The position numbers were made by a program, and so were the translations under genes. The notes below the pieces were generated by a model. It made no database searches. It was not told where the DNA came from and worked only from the letters and a program-made list of their open reading frames with translations. Shown here piece after piece: positions 16,043 through 26,583 of a stretch of 33,099 nucleotides of DNA (position 1 is the stretch's first letter; every line of letters begins with the position of its first letter). The stretch comes from Desulfuromonadales bacterium (GTDB lineage: Bacteria > Desulfobacterota > Desulfuromonadia > Geobacterales > Pseudopelobacteraceae), in assembly GCA_013377095.1 (NCBI GenBank), contig JACAAY010000054.1, forward strand, positions 1 through 33,099. The letters run 5' to 3'.

Positions 16043-16852
16043 ATGGGGACAACGCACTACATCATGGAACATGACGAAGAAGCCCTTCGCCTTGACCTCA
16101 AGACCGGAAGCGAAGACTTGAACAGGCAAGCCCTCTGGGCAGGAATACGACCCGGGATGCGGGTGGCCGATGTGGGCTGCGGCTCGGGCAAGACAACCGA
16201 ATTCCTCCACAAACTGGTTCAGCCTCATGGTACGATTGTCGGCATTGATGCATCGGAAACGAGAATCGGTCATGCCACCGCCCATTACGGAAAGCAGGGC
16301 ATTGAGTTTGTCCGGAAGGACTTTTACCAACCCCTTGTCGATCTGGGCACGTTTGATTTTATCTGGGTCCGCTTTGTGCTCGAATATCACCGTTCAAAAA
16401 GCCTTGATATCGTAGACAACCTCTCTAACATTCTCAATCCCGGCGGCATACTCTGCCTGATCGACCTGGACCACAACTGCCTGAATCACTACGGTCTCCC
16501 CCCCCGGCTGGAATTGGCCATCTTCGGCATCATGGATGCCCTGGAAAAAATGCATGACTTCGATCCCTTTACCGGAAGAAAGCTCTATTCTTTCCTCTAC
16601 GATCTCGGTTTTGAGGACATTACCGTCGATATGGGCTATCATCACCTGATATACGGAACACTGAATAACGTGGATGCCTACAACTGGACCCGGAAGGTGG
16701 AAGTGGCTGCCCGGAACTCGGGCTATCCATTCCATGAGTACGAGGGAGGATTCGGGGAGTTTCTGGAGGAGTTCAAACGTTTTTTTGCCGACCCGCGCCG
16801 TTTTACCTACACTCCGCTGATCGCCTGCCGGGGGCGCAAACCACTGACCTGA
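16043..16852 (+). CDS. Class I SAM-dependent methyltransferase
   Basis: This 269-aa protein has the SAM-binding motif VADVGCGSGK (41-50), the acidic ribose ligand in IVGIDAS, and a motif IV-like segment FDFIWVRFVLEY, the order of the UbiE/Coq5-like family. The substrate is not recognisable. The start is fixed by AAGGAG eight bases before the ATG; the frame extends upstream to 15974 without any ribosome binding site. It is divergent from the FadL-type porin and convergent with the HD-GYP gene, 20 bp apart. A link with lipid or hydrophobic-compound metabolism is possible through the porin, but it is only suggested by position. Confidence 0.85.
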   Translation: MGTTHYIMEHDEEALRLDLKTGSEDLNRQALWAGIRPGMRVADVGCGSGKTTEFLHKLVQPHGTIVGIDASETRIGHATAHYGKQGIEFVRKDFYQPLVDLGTFDFIWVRFVLEYHRSKSLDIVDNLSNILNPGGILCLIDLDHNCLNHYGLPPRLELAIFGIMDALEKMHDFDPFTGRKLYSFLYDLGFEDITVDMGYHHLIYGTLNNVDAYNWTRKVEVAARNSGYPFHEYEGGFGEFLEEFKRFFADPRRFTYTPLIACRGRKPLT

Positions 16853-16872
16853 CGATCCAGTAATGGGGAGCA

Positions 16873-18870
16873 TTACAGTGGCGTAACAAACAGGCCCCCT
16901 CCTGTCTTCCTGGACAGTTCTTCATCCAGCGGGCCGGCGGGGGCTGATCTGGTGTACCATGCTATCAGTGCCTCAACGATTCTTCCCTCAAGGTGGCTGA
17001 CGCTCTCTTGCCGCAACAGGTCAAAGGCTTCATGCACCGGCATGGGGTCGCGATAGTGCCTCTTGGATGTAACCGCTTCAAAATAGTCTGCCACCGATAT
17101 GATCCGTGAACCGAGCGGAATGGCATCTCCCCTGATACCCCTTGGATAACCGCTGCCATCAATTTTTTCATGGTGCGCACTGACAATCTCGGGCACATCC
17201 CGGTAAATCCCCTCAAAGTTTATCTGCGAAAGTATTTCGGACGTCTTGTCCACATGGGTCTTGACGACTTCATACTCCTCTCTGGTCAACCGTCCGGGTT
17301 TCTTCAGTATGGTATCAGGAACGCCGATCTTGCCGTAGTCGTGCAGCAATGAAGCCACACGTATGACTTCGCAGTACTCGGAGGGGAGATCCAGTTCATT
17401 GCAAATGGCCAGGGCATACTCGGTGACCTTTTCAGAATGTCCGGCCGTGAGGGAATCGCGGGCATCAATACTGGCCGCTAGAATATGTAAAACAGAGTGA
17501 AACTGGCGCAGACGCGCCTCTACTAGTTCGCAGTTCCGGATACTGATGGCAATTACCGATGCGACCCCCATCAGCAGGTTGATATCGCTCTGGACCAGCG
17601 GCTTCTTGGTTTTCACGTTATCCACCGCCAGTATTCCGATTGAGGTCTCTTCGCAGACAATCGGGCAACAGATAAACGACTTGCTGTCGAGTTCCCTGGC
17701 AATATTCAGGCTACGAGGTGAGAGTTGCCCTTCAATATCCTTCAGATCGTTAATCAAAAACGGGCGCTGCTCCCGGAACGAGTTAACAAAGACCCCCTTT
17801 GATTCCTGCTCATTCAGGCTGAACGACAATTGATTGAAACTTTCAACCCTGTCAGGAGCATACCCATACCCAGCCTTCATCTCGAGTCTGGTTCGATCAC
17901 GGTTTGCCAGGAGAATGATGCCCCGGTCGTAGGAGAGCCGTTTTTCCATTATCCGGGTAACACTGGCAAGAATATCCTCGGTCTTCGTACATTCGCCGAG
18001 AACCTGCCCAACTTCGTTTGTCATCTGGGCATTGCTGTAGTTGATATCAATCTGTTCGATCAGTTTCTCATTGGAGTCCCTGGTATTGTTAAGGCTCTTT
18101 TTCAGCTCACTGTTTTCGCTTTTGTCCGCGGCAATGACCAAAATAAGAACGATAAAGATGCTGACGGGAAATATAAATTTCAGCTCCGACCACTGATTCG
18201 TCAACAGCAGAACGAGGTTGAGGATAACAAGCGCGACAGTTACTACCCCCAGCAACCGCTTCAGCATGACAGAGAGACTTTTTTCCCAGGTAATGACATA
18301 CCTGCATACCTTGCCCCCCTTGAACATGCATTCCGGATGCTGAACTTCGGGGAGACGGTGCCCACCATTTTCTTTCTTATTGAAAATGGTAACGATTGCT
18401 TCAAAAAAACCGATCCTGTTCTCACACTGAAAGGATTTTTCCAACCCCTCTTCCAGCGGAGTAACAATAACCTCGACCCTGTTGGATGATAGTTTCCGGG
18501 ATTCGTAACGTGATGAACGGGTAAAATTTTCAGTAGCCTTGCTTAACAGCTCAAAGGCATTCGAGGCGCCGACCAATCCGAGAATGTATTGACGCATGGC
18601 TCCGATAGCATCGGGGGATGCGGCGTACAAACCGGCTTCCCTGGCGATCGCTGTATTTCCGGTAACCTGAACAAGCTTTTCATAGAAGCGATTGATCTGC
18701 TCCTGGGTGAACCAGTGAGCCTGATCTGCCACCTGATACTCTTTCATTCCGGCGTACTCAAGCAGTTCGCTGATATTGACGTGCGAATACTTCTGCTTGA
18801 TCAGCCGTATGTATGAATCAATTATCCTGCTGTTATAGAGGGGACGATCGATTATTTTTTGGGATTCCAT
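16873..18870 (-). CDS. Membrane HD-GYP phosphodiesterase with GAF domain
   Basis: The 665-aa protein probably hydrolyses cyclic di-GMP. In order it has an N-terminal helical sensor (1-~200) ending in a Cys-bearing motif HPECMFKGGKVCRYVITW, two membrane helices (206-224 and 231-248), a coiled-coil linker, a GAF domain (~290-445) and an HD-GYP domain (~455-640). The catalytic HD is at 510-511 (LLHDYGKIG) and HHEKIDGSGYPRG at 566-578 completes the signature. The N-terminal sensor looks like the AraC-ligand-type/V4R-like domains found before GGDEF and kinase domains. The ATG at 18870 is preferred: GAGGAG precedes it, and the longer GTG-started frame adds only six residues. It follows the PilZ-GNAT gene by 24 bp and is likely cotranscribed. 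Confidence 0.88.
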   Translation of the reverse strand: MESQKIIDRPLYNSRIIDSYIRLIKQKYSHVNISELLEYAGMKEYQVADQAHWFTQEQINRFYEKLVQVTGNTAIAREAGLYAASPDAIGAMRQYILGLVGASNAFELLSKATENFTRSSRYESRKLSSNRVEVIVTPLEEGLEKSFQCENRIGFFEAIVTIFNKKENGGHRLPEVQHPECMFKGGKVCRYVITWEKSLSVMLKRLLGVVTVALVILNLVLLLTNQWSELKFIFPVSIFIVLILVIAADKSENSELKKSLNNTRDSNEKLIEQIDINYSNAQMTNEVGQVLGECTKTEDILASVTRIMEKRLSYDRGIILLANRDRTRLEMKAGYGYAPDRVESFNQLSFSLNEQESKGVFVNSFREQRPFLINDLKDIEGQLSPRSLNIARELDSKSFICCPIVCEETSIGILAVDNVKTKKPLVQSDINLLMGVASVIAISIRNCELVEARLRQFHSVLHILAASIDARDSLTAGHSEKVTEYALAICNELDLPSEYCEVIRVASLLHDYGKIGVPDTILKKPGRLTREEYEVVKTHVDKTSEILSQINFEGIYRDVPEIVSAHHEKIDGSGYPRGIRGDAIPLGSRIISVADYFEAVTSKRHYRDPMPVHEAFDLLRQESVSHLEGRIVEALIAWYTRSAPAGPLDEELSRKTGGGLFVTPL

Positions 18871-18894
18871 ACACTCCTCACTCCCCACCCAGCA

Positions 18895-20937
18895 TCACGT
18901 CGTCTTCCCGCTTCCCTTGAATAAACCGTCGCAATATTTAAAGTAATCATCTGAATAATTTAAATTCAATATCCAAAGCATATAGCTCTTTTCATACGGA
19001 TACGAATTCGTTTCAACATAGGAAAATGGATAGAGCAGGACCGGCATTTCATGGCCATAATGTTTCCCGGACACCTGTTCCAGAGTTGCGTCAACAACAC
19101 CTCGTGGAATGTCTTCATCCAGCAGCATGAGCGTAGCGCAATTGGTAAGATTTGCCATATTGAATCCGGCATCGGTAAGATTTACCAGCACCATAGCCTT
19201 GAGACTTCCCTCTCTTTTCAGGGAAAAAGCGTAGCGTTCCTTCTTGAAGCCAAGCTTTTCATATTCCTTTGCCAACCCGGGATCGTTGACACGATCGGGG
19301 CGCAGGTCACTGGCATCAACCATAAGCCCTCCCGAAACATAGCCATAATAGTTGCCGAGTTCTTCGAAATCAGCCGCACATGACTCAAACAGTTCCCAGG
19401 GACGACACATTTCCGATTGATTGACTATAGTTTTATGGTAATGAAAATAAGCGAATTTGTCGAGAGAACAGCCGCGCTTGTTATTGAGCTGACTGGCAAA
19501 TCCACCGAAAACCCGGTTAGGAAATTTGTTCTCCGGTCTGAAGTAACAGTATACATAATCCAGATGAGCAAAATACTGGTTGTGAAGTTCATTTATGTAA
19601 TGGCTGATCTGGCTTAAAACCGTGAGACCGGCTTTGAGCGACGCGCTTTTCCTGGCTGCATGGTGATGGATCAACCAGGAGTTTTCGTAAAAACGCACCA
19701 TGGCCATATGTCCCAGGATAGTACCCCTGTTCTGATGGATGAAGTGCCGGGCTATGTGCGGGTTACCACCGTATAGTTTTGCGTATGTCTTTTTTATTTC
19801 CTCTTTTTCAACCTGGAAAAAGGCATATTTTTCAGGGTAAATAAAACCGGTTTCAAAGAAAAAGTCCCACAGGGCATCCATATCCACTTCCGTACAGATA
19901 TATGAATATTTATCAGCTGCCTGATGCAGGATGGACATGAGCTTGACATGGCCATGGATATCCATATCCAGAAAAACCAAGCTGCACCTAACCAGCGTAT
20001 CCCCTCCGCTTTCCTCGATACAGTTTCTTGAGACAACCTGGGTCGTGCAGGTTATGTGCAGCCCATGGGCAAATGTCAGTTGCAGATTGGGGATCATCAT
20101 CCCCGGCAGCAGTACGGAGTTTTCCTCATGTTCCTCCACTGAACATCCCGAACCGGACAGGTCGGCAACTTTCAGATTAATGGTTTTCCCCGTAAAGGGG
20201 TGCTCAAAAAGTATATTGGGTGAGGGAACCAGCTGCAGCCGGTCGCAACGATACTTTTTCTCTTTGAACCTCTGTATGCTGTTGTTTTCGGTTTTCAGGA
20301 CATAGGAGGCCGTATCGCCCTTGCCGCCCTGACGCAGGATGAAACACTCACCCGAGTAGAGCAGTCTGCTCCCGGAATAGAGATGCAGATTCAGTGGAAC
20401 TTCCGGGTTAATCCAGCGGAGAGCTTCGGGTGGATCGGTTTTCCCCTCAATGCGCAGCGATATTGGGGTGAAATCGGCAAGAATACCTTTGAGCATCACA
20501 CTGTTCTGGGTAAATCGGGCAGTGATCCCCTTGCAGTAGTGTCGCTCAATTTTCCTTATTTTGAATTCCCGGCCATTCAGAGGCAGAATAAAGCTGATTC
20601 TGGTATCATCCATGCTCAGCAGCTTGGGAATAACAAGAAAGTATTTTTTTCCATCCGGGATGAGCAGATATTCGAAGTGGCACTGCTTTAACAGCTGAGA
20701 AGCATCATTCGTAACCGACCAGCTGCATTCAAGCTGTTCACCCGCGCACGGCAGAGGCTTGACCCGCAGTGAGACACCGCTGTCGTAGCGTGCGTGTTTG
20801 AAGTGAGCAACAATGGTTTCATCCTGAAAATTAATAAAATTAAGCTTGTTAACCAGTTGCCGCCTGCTGACATTTTTACCGCTGTCAACATCCGGACTCG
20901 CGCTGACAACGGGTTGATGGTCGGAAGTGACTACCAT
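18895..20937 (-). CDS. PilZ-GNAT fusion protein (c-di-GMP receptor plus acyltransferase-like domain)
   Basis: The 680-aa soluble protein has an N-terminal PilZ-like region (~110-200, degenerate motif ADFTPISLRIE) followed by a clearer PilZ domain (~220-345). The second keeps DLSGSG at 259-264, but the paired-Arg RxxxR loop is replaced by the basic cluster EKKYRCDR (226-233), so c-di-GMP affinity may be low or altered. The C-terminal half (~345-640) resembles the long GNAT/N-acyl-amino-acid-synthase-like fold, with IARHFIHQNRGTILGHMAMV and HHHAARKSASLKAGLTVL. The catalytic role is inferred, not shown. GGAG precedes the ATG. It is transcribed ahead of the HD-GYP gene, so a shared c-di-GMP function is likely. 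Confidence 0.75.
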   Translation of the reverse strand: MVVTSDHQPVVSASPDVDSGKNVSRRQLVNKLNFINFQDETIVAHFKHARYDSGVSLRVKPLPCAGEQLECSWSVTNDASQLLKQCHFEYLLIPDGKKYFLVIPKLLSMDDTRISFILPLNGREFKIRKIERHYCKGITARFTQNSVMLKGILADFTPISLRIEGKTDPPEALRWINPEVPLNLHLYSGSRLLYSGECFILRQGGKGDTASYVLKTENNSIQRFKEKKYRCDRLQLVPSPNILFEHPFTGKTINLKVADLSGSGCSVEEHEENSVLLPGMMIPNLQLTFAHGLHITCTTQVVSRNCIEESGGDTLVRCSLVFLDMDIHGHVKLMSILHQAADKYSYICTEVDMDALWDFFFETGFIYPEKYAFFQVEKEEIKKTYAKLYGGNPHIARHFIHQNRGTILGHMAMVRFYENSWLIHHHAARKSASLKAGLTVLSQISHYINELHNQYFAHLDYVYCYFRPENKFPNRVFGGFASQLNNKRGCSLDKFAYFHYHKTIVNQSEMCRPWELFESCAADFEELGNYYGYVSGGLMVDASDLRPDRVNDPGLAKEYEKLGFKKERYAFSLKREGSLKAMVLVNLTDAGFNMANLTNCATLMLLDEDIPRGVVDATLEQVSGKHYGHEMPVLLYPFSYVETNSYPYEKSYMLWILNLNYSDDYFKYCDGLFKGSGKTT

Positions 20938-21045
20938 TACTGAGTTTTCTCCTTTACAAAAAACATCCGTAGGTTCCGTTCACGTATGATGCTTAATAAT
21001 AGCATAACAAGACAATGCCACAATCAGCCTGAGTGCCAAATACCC

Positions 21046-21074
21046 TTGACAAAAGCGGGGCCACTGATTAAATT
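21046..21074 (+). promoter_or_regulatory. Sigma-70 promoter of the hrcA operon
   Basis: TTGACA at 21046-21051, an ideal 17-bp spacer, and TAAATT at 21069-21074. The CIRCE operator begins 11 bp after the -10 box, so HrcA bound there would block initiation. Confidence 0.85.
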
Positions 21075-21084
21075 CAGAAAAGAA

Positions 21085-21111
21085 TTAGCACTCTTGGGGC
21101 ATGAGTGCTAT
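21085..21111 (+). promoter_or_regulatory. CIRCE operator (HrcA binding site)
   Basis: TTAGCACTC - 9 bases - GAGTGCTAT matches the consensus TTAGCACTC-N9-GAGTGCTAA except for the final base. It overlaps the likely transcription start and precedes hrcA by 18 bp. HrcA, encoded next, represses this promoter until heat shock; GroEL assists its folding in studied species. Confidence 0.95.
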
Positions 21112-21129
21112 TTTTTTGAGGTCTGAACA

Positions 21130-22161
21130 ATGGATGTTGAACTCTCGTCTCGAAGCAGGCAGATACTCGAAGCAATCGTCGAGGATTACATAGCTACGGC
21201 CGAACCGGTCGGTAGCAGCGCCGTTGCTCGTCGGCACGCGCTGACACTCTCCCCGGCAACGGTTCGTAACGTGATGGCCAACCTGGAAGAGATTGGACTG
21301 TTGACCTCTCCCCACACTTCTGCCGGCAGGATTCCAACCGAAAAAGCCTACCGATTCTATGTCGACTCGCTGGTTGAACTCCGCAAGATTACTCGAGAAG
21401 AAAAGAAACAGATCCTCCGTAGATGCCGCCAGGGCGGCTCCGGACCAAAGGACATTCTCAGGGAAACAAGCCGAACCCTTTCGTCCCTGTCAAATTATAT
21501 GGGTATCGTCGTTGGGCCCAGTATTACGTCCGATGTATTCCGTCACATCGAATTCATCCACCTTGGCGCCCGCAAGATTCTGGCAATTCTGGTTTCCCGC
21601 AACGGATCGGTACAAAACAGACTGGTGGAGACCGATGAAAACTTCACCCCGGACGACCTGGTCAAGATGGGCAACTATCTGAATGAATTGATGCGGGGGT
21701 TAACCATCTTCGAAGCCAGGGAACGAATACTGGAAGAGATGAATAAAGAAAAAGTTCAGTACGACCACCTCCTGTCCCAGGCTCTCCGTATCAGCAAGCA
21801 GGCCGTGACGGTGGAACAGGACGAGATATTTCTTGAGGGGCAGTCCAGAATCTTCGATCAGCCCGAATTCAGCGATGTGCAGCGGATGAAGGACATCTTC
21901 CGCGCATTTGAGGAAAAGGGGCGCCTTCTGCAACTTCTCGGACGCTGCATGATTTCCGAGGGCGTGCACATCTACATCGGCTCCGAAGCCCCCGTGAGCC
22001 AAACTGCCGGAGTCAGCCTGATCACCTCACGTTTTGTAACCGGCAACAACGCCGTGGGGATGCTTGGCATCATTGGCCCCACCCGCATGGGTTACTCAAG
22101 TGTCATTCCCATTGTAGACTATACAGCCCGCATGGTAAGTCGCCTGCTCAATGATGGCTGA
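21130..22161 (+). CDS. hrcA: Heat-inducible transcription repressor HrcA
   Basis: This 343-aa repressor has an N-terminal winged helix ([20 protein letters not shown] then [20 protein letters not shown] and [20 protein letters not shown]), a GAF-like middle, and the ending [20 protein letters not shown] then YTARMVS, both diagnostic of HrcA. It binds CIRCE, present just upstream, so it is autoregulated. GAGG lies eight bases before the ATG. The length is normal. It is the first gene of hrcA-grpE-dnaK-dnaJ. Confidence 0.97.
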   Translation: MDVELSSRSRQILEAIVEDYIATAEPVGSSAVARRHALTLSPATVRNVMANLEEIGLLTSPHTSAGRIPTEKAYRFYVDSLVELRKITREEKKQILRRCRQGGSGPKDILRETSRTLSSLSNYMGIVVGPSITSDVFRHIEFIHLGARKILAILVSRNGSVQNRLVETDENFTPDDLVKMGNYLNELMRGLTIFEARERILEEMNKEKVQYDHLLSQALRISKQAVTVEQDEIFLEGQSRIFDQPEFSDVQRMKDIFRAFEEKGRLLQLLGRCMISEGVHIYIGSEAPVSQTAGVSLITSRFVTGNNAVGMLGIIGPTRMGYSSVIPIVDYTARMVSRLLNDG

Positions 22162-22217
22162 CATCTCGCCCTTCCTTCACCTCCTCAGACAAAAAAAGCA
22201 AAGGACTCACAGAAACC

Positions 22218-22799
22218 ATGAAAAACAACGATACAGTAGACATTAGCCTTTCAGATGCAGCAACAACGGACCAGGAACTCCCCTGTGTCGACACATCCGC
22301 CACCGCTGAACCAGCCACCCCTGAAGAACGTATTTCGCAGTTGGAGCAACTACTGGCTGCAAAAGAAGCCGAGTGCCGGGAAAACTGGGACCGGTTTCTG
22401 CGTGAACGTGCCGACCTGGAAAATTACCGCAAACGAGCCAACAGGGAAAAGGAAGAGCTGCTCAATTATGGCACCAAGTCACTGATAGAAGAAATCCTGC
22501 CGGTGGTGGACAATCTGGAGCGTGCGCTGTCCCATGCCAGCGAAGAGAGCCTTTCAGCACTTGTTGAGGGCGTCCAGATGACCAACGACATGCTGATTTC
22601 CGCCCTGAAGAAGTTCGGCGTCACCCCCTTGGAAACAGCCGGCGCTGCGTTTGATCCGGCTTTCCACCAAGCCATGACACAGATCCCGACCGACAAACAG
22701 CCTCCCAACACGGTGGTGGAAGAATTCCTGAAGGGCTATCTGCTCAAGGACAGGCTACTGAGACCGGCCATGGTTTCGGTCGCCACCGCGCCCAAGTAA
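22218..22799 (+). CDS. grpE: Nucleotide exchange factor GrpE
   Basis: The 193-aa co-chaperone releases ADP from DnaK. It shows a long N-terminal coiled coil ([20 protein letters not shown], then [20 protein letters not shown]), the conserved [13 protein letters not shown], and the C-terminal beta domain with the FDPAFHQAM and [17 protein letters not shown] motifs. AAAGGA upstream of the ATG supports the start. It is 56 bp after hrcA and in the same operon. The acidic first ~40 residues are variable in the family. Confidence 0.97.
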   Translation: MKNNDTVDISLSDAATTDQELPCVDTSATAEPATPEERISQLEQLLAAKEAECRENWDRFLRERADLENYRKRANREKEELLNYGTKSLIEEILPVVDNLERALSHASEESLSALVEGVQMTNDMLISALKKFGVTPLETAGAAFDPAFHQAMTQIPTDKQPPNTVVEEFLKGYLLKDRLLRPAMVSVATAPK

Positions 22800-22943
22800 A
22801 CCGGTTACCGTCCACAACGTGAATGATATGCTTCGTGGCCGGTTCTGATAAGGCGAACTATTTTTTTCCACGCCCTTGTTTTTTGCTACCACGATGACTA
22901 ACGTTACTAAAGCAGAAAGAATTGATAAGGAGGATGTTACATT

Positions 22944-24860
22944 ATGAGTAAAGTAATCGGTATCGACCTTGGAACAACCAACTCCTGCGTCGCAATTATG
23001 GAGGGTGGTGAACCAATTGTAATCGCCAACTCCGAAGGAAGTCGCACAACGCCATCAATGGTAGCTTTTGCCGACAATGGCGAGCGTCTGGTCGGACAGC
23101 AGGCCAAGCGGCAGGCTGTTACCAACCCGGAAAACACCCTGTATTCCATAAAACGCCTGATTGGCCGGAAATTCGATACGGAGGCGGTCAAGAAAGACAT
23201 CGCCATCTCCCCGTTCAAGATCGTCAAGGCCGACAACAGTGACGCCTGGGTTGAAGTACGCGACAAGCGTTACTCCCCACCTGAAATTTCCGCCATTGTT
23301 TTGCAGAAGATGAAAAAAACCGCTGAAGACTATCTGGGCGAAACCGTCACCGATGCCGTCATAACCGTACCGGCCTATTTCGATGACTCCCAGCGTCAAG
23401 CAACCAAAGATGCCGGCAAGATCGCCGGGCTCAACGTCCTGAGGATCATCAACGAGCCGACCGCAGCTGCCCTGGCCTATGGCCTGGACAAGAAAAAAGA
23501 AGAGAAGGTTGCTGTTTTCGACCTGGGTGGCGGCACATTCGACATTTCCATCCTGGAGTTGGGTGACGGCGTTTTTGAAGTAAAGTCCACCAACGGCGAC
23601 ACATTCCTCGGTGGTGAAGACTTTGACCAACTGGTCATCGACTGGATTGCCGATGAATTCCAGAAAGATCAGGGCATCAACCTGCGCGGCGACAAAATGG
23701 CGCTGCAGCGCTTGAAGGAAGCTGCCGAGAAGGCCAAGTGCGAACTCTCTTCCTCCGTGGAAACCGACATCAATCTTCCCTTTATCACCGCTGACGCATC
23801 CGGCCCCAAACACCTGACCATGAAGCTGTCTCGGGCCAAGCTGGAATCGATCTGTGGCACCCTGCTGGCAAAGCTGGAAGGCCCCTGTCGGACCGCCATC
23901 AAGGATGCCGGCCTGAAAGCATCCGACATTGATGAAGTCATCCTGGTGGGCGGCATGACCCGCATGCCGGCCGTTCAGAAAAAGGTGGAAGAAATCTTCG
24001 GCAAGACCGCCAATCGCGGTGTAAACCCTGACGAGGTTGTCGCCATCGGCGCAGCCATCCAGGGCGGAGTCCTGAAGGGTGACGTAAAGGATGTGTTGCT
24101 GCTTGATGTTACCCCTCTCTCACTGGGCATCGAGACGCTGGGCGGCGTCTTGACCAAGCTGATCGAAAAGAACACCACCATCCCCTGCCGCAAGAGTCAG
24201 GTCTTTTCAACTGCGGCCGACAACCAACCTGCCGTGTCCATACACGTTCTGCAGGGTGAGCGCGAAATGTCACGTGACAACAAAACCCTGGGCAACTTCG
24301 AGCTAACTGGCATTCCGCCCGCACCACGCGGTATTCCCCAGGTTGAGGTAACCTTTGACATCGACGCCAACGGCATTGTCCATGTTTCCGCCAAGGATCT
24401 GGGAACCGGTAAGGAGCAATCAATTCGCATTACCGCTTCCAGCGGACTCTCCAAGGAAGAGATCGAGAAGATGGTCCGTGATGCGGAAGCCCATGCCGAT
24501 GAAGACAAGAAGAAGCGTGAAACTATTGAAGCACGCAACCATGCCGACAGCATGGTCTACAGCACGGAAAAGTCTTTGAAGGAATTTGGAGACAAGATCG
24601 ATGCAGTCGAAAAAGGCAACATTGAAAACAAGATCGCCCACCTGAAGAAGGTCATGGAAGGTGACGATGGCGAAGCCATCAAGACCGCCACCGACGAACT
24701 TGCGCAATCGGCACACAAACTGGCGGAAGCGATGTATGCCAAGGAGCAACCGGCTGAGCATGGCGACTCTGGAGCCTCTGAGCAGCCGAAGAAAGAAGCC
24801 GGCAAGGACGAAAATGTTGTCGATGCCGATTTTGAGGAAGTCAAAACAGACAAGAAATAA
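22944..24860 (+). CDS. dnaK: Chaperone DnaK (Hsp70)
   Basis: The 638-aa ATP-dependent chaperone is complete: the ATPase domain opens with [20 protein letters not shown] (phosphate 1), has [10 protein letters not shown] (phosphate 2) and [13 protein letters not shown], then the linker [19 protein letters not shown], the substrate-binding domain and lid, and the acidic ending [14 protein letters not shown] typical of Gram-negative DnaK. AAGGAGG precedes the ATG at good distance. The 144-bp gap after grpE has no strong terminator, so readthrough from the CIRCE promoter is likely, perhaps with an extra promoter. Confidence 0.99.
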   Translation: MSKVIGIDLGTTNSCVAIMEGGEPIVIANSEGSRTTPSMVAFADNGERLVGQQAKRQAVTNPENTLYSIKRLIGRKFDTEAVKKDIAISPFKIVKADNSDAWVEVRDKRYSPPEISAIVLQKMKKTAEDYLGETVTDAVITVPAYFDDSQRQATKDAGKIAGLNVLRIINEPTAAALAYGLDKKKEEKVAVFDLGGGTFDISILELGDGVFEVKSTNGDTFLGGEDFDQLVIDWIADEFQKDQGINLRGDKMALQRLKEAAEKAKCELSSSVETDINLPFITADASGPKHLTMKLSRAKLESICGTLLAKLEGPCRTAIKDAGLKASDIDEVILVGGMTRMPAVQKKVEEIFGKTANRGVNPDEVVAIGAAIQGGVLKGDVKDVLLLDVTPLSLGIETLGGVLTKLIEKNTTIPCRKSQVFSTAADNQPAVSIHVLQGEREMSRDNKTLGNFELTGIPPAPRGIPQVEVTFDIDANGIVHVSAKDLGTGKEQSIRITASSGLSKEEIEKMVRDAEAHADEDKKKRETIEARNHADSMVYSTEKSLKEFGDKIDAVEKGNIENKIAHLKKVMEGDDGEAIKTATDELAQSAHKLAEAMYAKEQPAEHGDSGASEQPKKEAGKDENVVDADFEEVKTDKK

Positions 24861-24981
24861 GTGGTGCACTCGGCGCCCCACCGGGCTCCCCACACCTTAA
24901 CACGTTATATTACAACACATTACCTGCAATGGGCAGCGCATCATTAAAATGCGCTGCTCTTTGCATTACAAGGATACGATT

Positions 24982-26118
24982 TTGGCAAACGGCGAAAAAC
25001 GCGATTACTATGAAGTATTGGGCATTCATCGAAACGCCTCCGAAACGGAAATTAAAAAGGCATTCCGCAAAATGGCCATCAAGTATCACCCGGACAAGAA
25101 CCCCAATGACAAGGCCGCGGAAGATACGTTCAAGGAGATGACCGAAGCCTATGAAGTACTCTCCGATGCCCAGAAACGTGCCCAATACGACCAGTTCGGT
25201 CACGCCGGAGTTTCAGGAGCCGGAGGCTTCTCTGGAGGTGGTTTTGGCGGATTTGGAGCCGGAACGCCCTTTGGCGACATTTTTAGCGATATATTCGGTG
25301 ATATCTTTGGAAACTCCGGCGGCGGGCGCGCTCGCAGCCAGGGAAGACGTGGAGATGACCTGCTCTATAACCTGGAAATCAGCTTTGAGGAAGCCGCGTT
25401 TGGCGTTGAAAAGAAGATTGAAGTTCCCTTTGCAAAACGATGCGACACCTGTAACGGCTCGGGCTCAAAACCGGGATCCGACCCGAAGGTGTGCCCCACC
25501 TGCCGTGGGGCTGGCCAGATGCGCTATCAGCAGGGTGTTTTCAGTGTCAGCAAAACCTGCGGACAGTGTAACGGGGAAGGCAAAATCGTCACCGATCCCT
25601 GCCCTGATTGTCATGGCAAGGGGAGTGTCAAATCAACCAAAACGCTCTCCATCAAGGTGCCGGCAGGCGTGGAAACCGGGTTGCGGCTCAAATCCACCGG
25701 TGATGGCGGCCAGGGACTCAAAAATGGTCCCAACGGTGACCTGTATGTCGCCATAAACGTCAAGGACCATCCCCTCTTTCAACGCGAAGAGAACAATATC
25801 ATCTGTGAATTTCCGATCAGTTTTATCCAGGCTTCACTGGGATGCGAAATCGAGGTTCCGATCTTGGATGGCAAGGTTGCCATGAAGATTTCCGAGGGTA
25901 CCCAGTCCGGCAAAGTCTATCGCCTGAAAGGCAAAGGTTTCCCTTCCCTGCATGGCTACGGGCGCGGTGACCAGTTGGTTATCATCAGGGTTGAAACCCC
26001 CACCAATCTGACACGCAAACAGAAAGAATTACTGGAAGAGTTTGCAAAACATAGCTCCGATGACAGTCACCCCATGAAAAAGGGTTTCCTGGATAAGGTC
26101 ATGAGTTTTCTGAGCTAG
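24982..26118 (+). CDS. dnaJ: Chaperone DnaJ (Hsp40)
   Basis: The 378-aa co-chaperone stimulates DnaK ATPase. The J domain has HPD in [11 protein letters not shown], followed by a Gly/Phe-rich linker ([11 protein letters not shown] region) and four CxxCxGxG zinc repeats ([32 protein letters not shown]), then the C-terminal client-binding domains. I chose the TTG at 24982 with AAGGA seven bases upstream, giving the canonical [14 protein letters not shown] start. The in-frame ATG at 24949 would add 11 non-homologous residues. It lies 121 bp after dnaK. Confidence 0.97.
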   Translation: MANGEKRDYYEVLGIHRNASETEIKKAFRKMAIKYHPDKNPNDKAAEDTFKEMTEAYEVLSDAQKRAQYDQFGHAGVSGAGGFSGGGFGGFGAGTPFGDIFSDIFGDIFGNSGGGRARSQGRRGDDLLYNLEISFEEAAFGVEKKIEVPFAKRCDTCNGSGSKPGSDPKVCPTCRGAGQMRYQQGVFSVSKTCGQCNGEGKIVTDPCPDCHGKGSVKSTKTLSIKVPAGVETGLRLKSTGDGGQGLKNGPNGDLYVAINVKDHPLFQREENNIICEFPISFIQASLGCEIEVPILDGKVAMKISEGTQSGKVYRLKGKGFPSLHGYGRGDQLVIIRVETPTNLTRKQKELLEEFAKHSSDDSHPMKKGFLDKVMSFLS

Positions 26119-26217
26119 AGTGCGGGGCACACAGATGCCGCTGTTCATTTTTGTTGCCTGGAATACCTGTTTGCCGTACTATTTCGCACCTAACCAGCGT
26201 ATTACCGTGGAGACCAC

Positions 26218-26556
26218 ATGGACAAACAGCAGCTGATCGAAAAAACAACCGAAATTCTGCGTCCCTTTGAAACGGCAAATCTGATAACAACCATGCAGAC
26301 CATCACGTTGCAGCAGATTTTCACCAACCCGATGGTGTTGCTGGTCATTGCGCTCGTGCTCTTTTTTGGTGTCATCAAACGTTCAAAAACCGTACTGTTA
26401 ACCCTGTTCACCCTGATCGGACTGATTGTCATCATGCGCTTTGCCATGCCTGCTCCCAGCGAGGAGATGTCTCTCAGTTCGATCGTACCATTTGTCATCA
26501 TTGGGGTTGTTGTTGGCGGTGTTGTTGTTTACTTCTCGCTGATCAAATCCGATTGA
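26218..26556 (+). CDS. Membrane protein of 112 aa, three helices, unknown function
   Basis: Three hydrophobic helices are visible: NPMVLLVIALVLFFGVI, TVLLTLFTLIGLIVIMRFAM and IVPFVIIGVVVGGVVVYFSL. A cytoplasmic amphipathic N-terminus (KQQLIEKTTEILRPFET) precedes them. GGAG lies six bases before the ATG. It is followed 27 bp later by a small cytochrome gene, and the two may form a membrane/electron-transfer pair. I know of no named family. Its location 100 bp after dnaJ could be incidental. Confidence 0.75.
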   Translation: MDKQQLIEKTTEILRPFETANLITTMQTITLQQIFTNPMVLLVIALVLFFGVIKRSKTVLLTLFTLIGLIVIMRFAMPAPSEEMSLSSIVPFVIIGVVVGGVVVYFSLIKSD

Positions 26557-26583
26557 ACACCTACCGTACAGGACAGACCGTCA

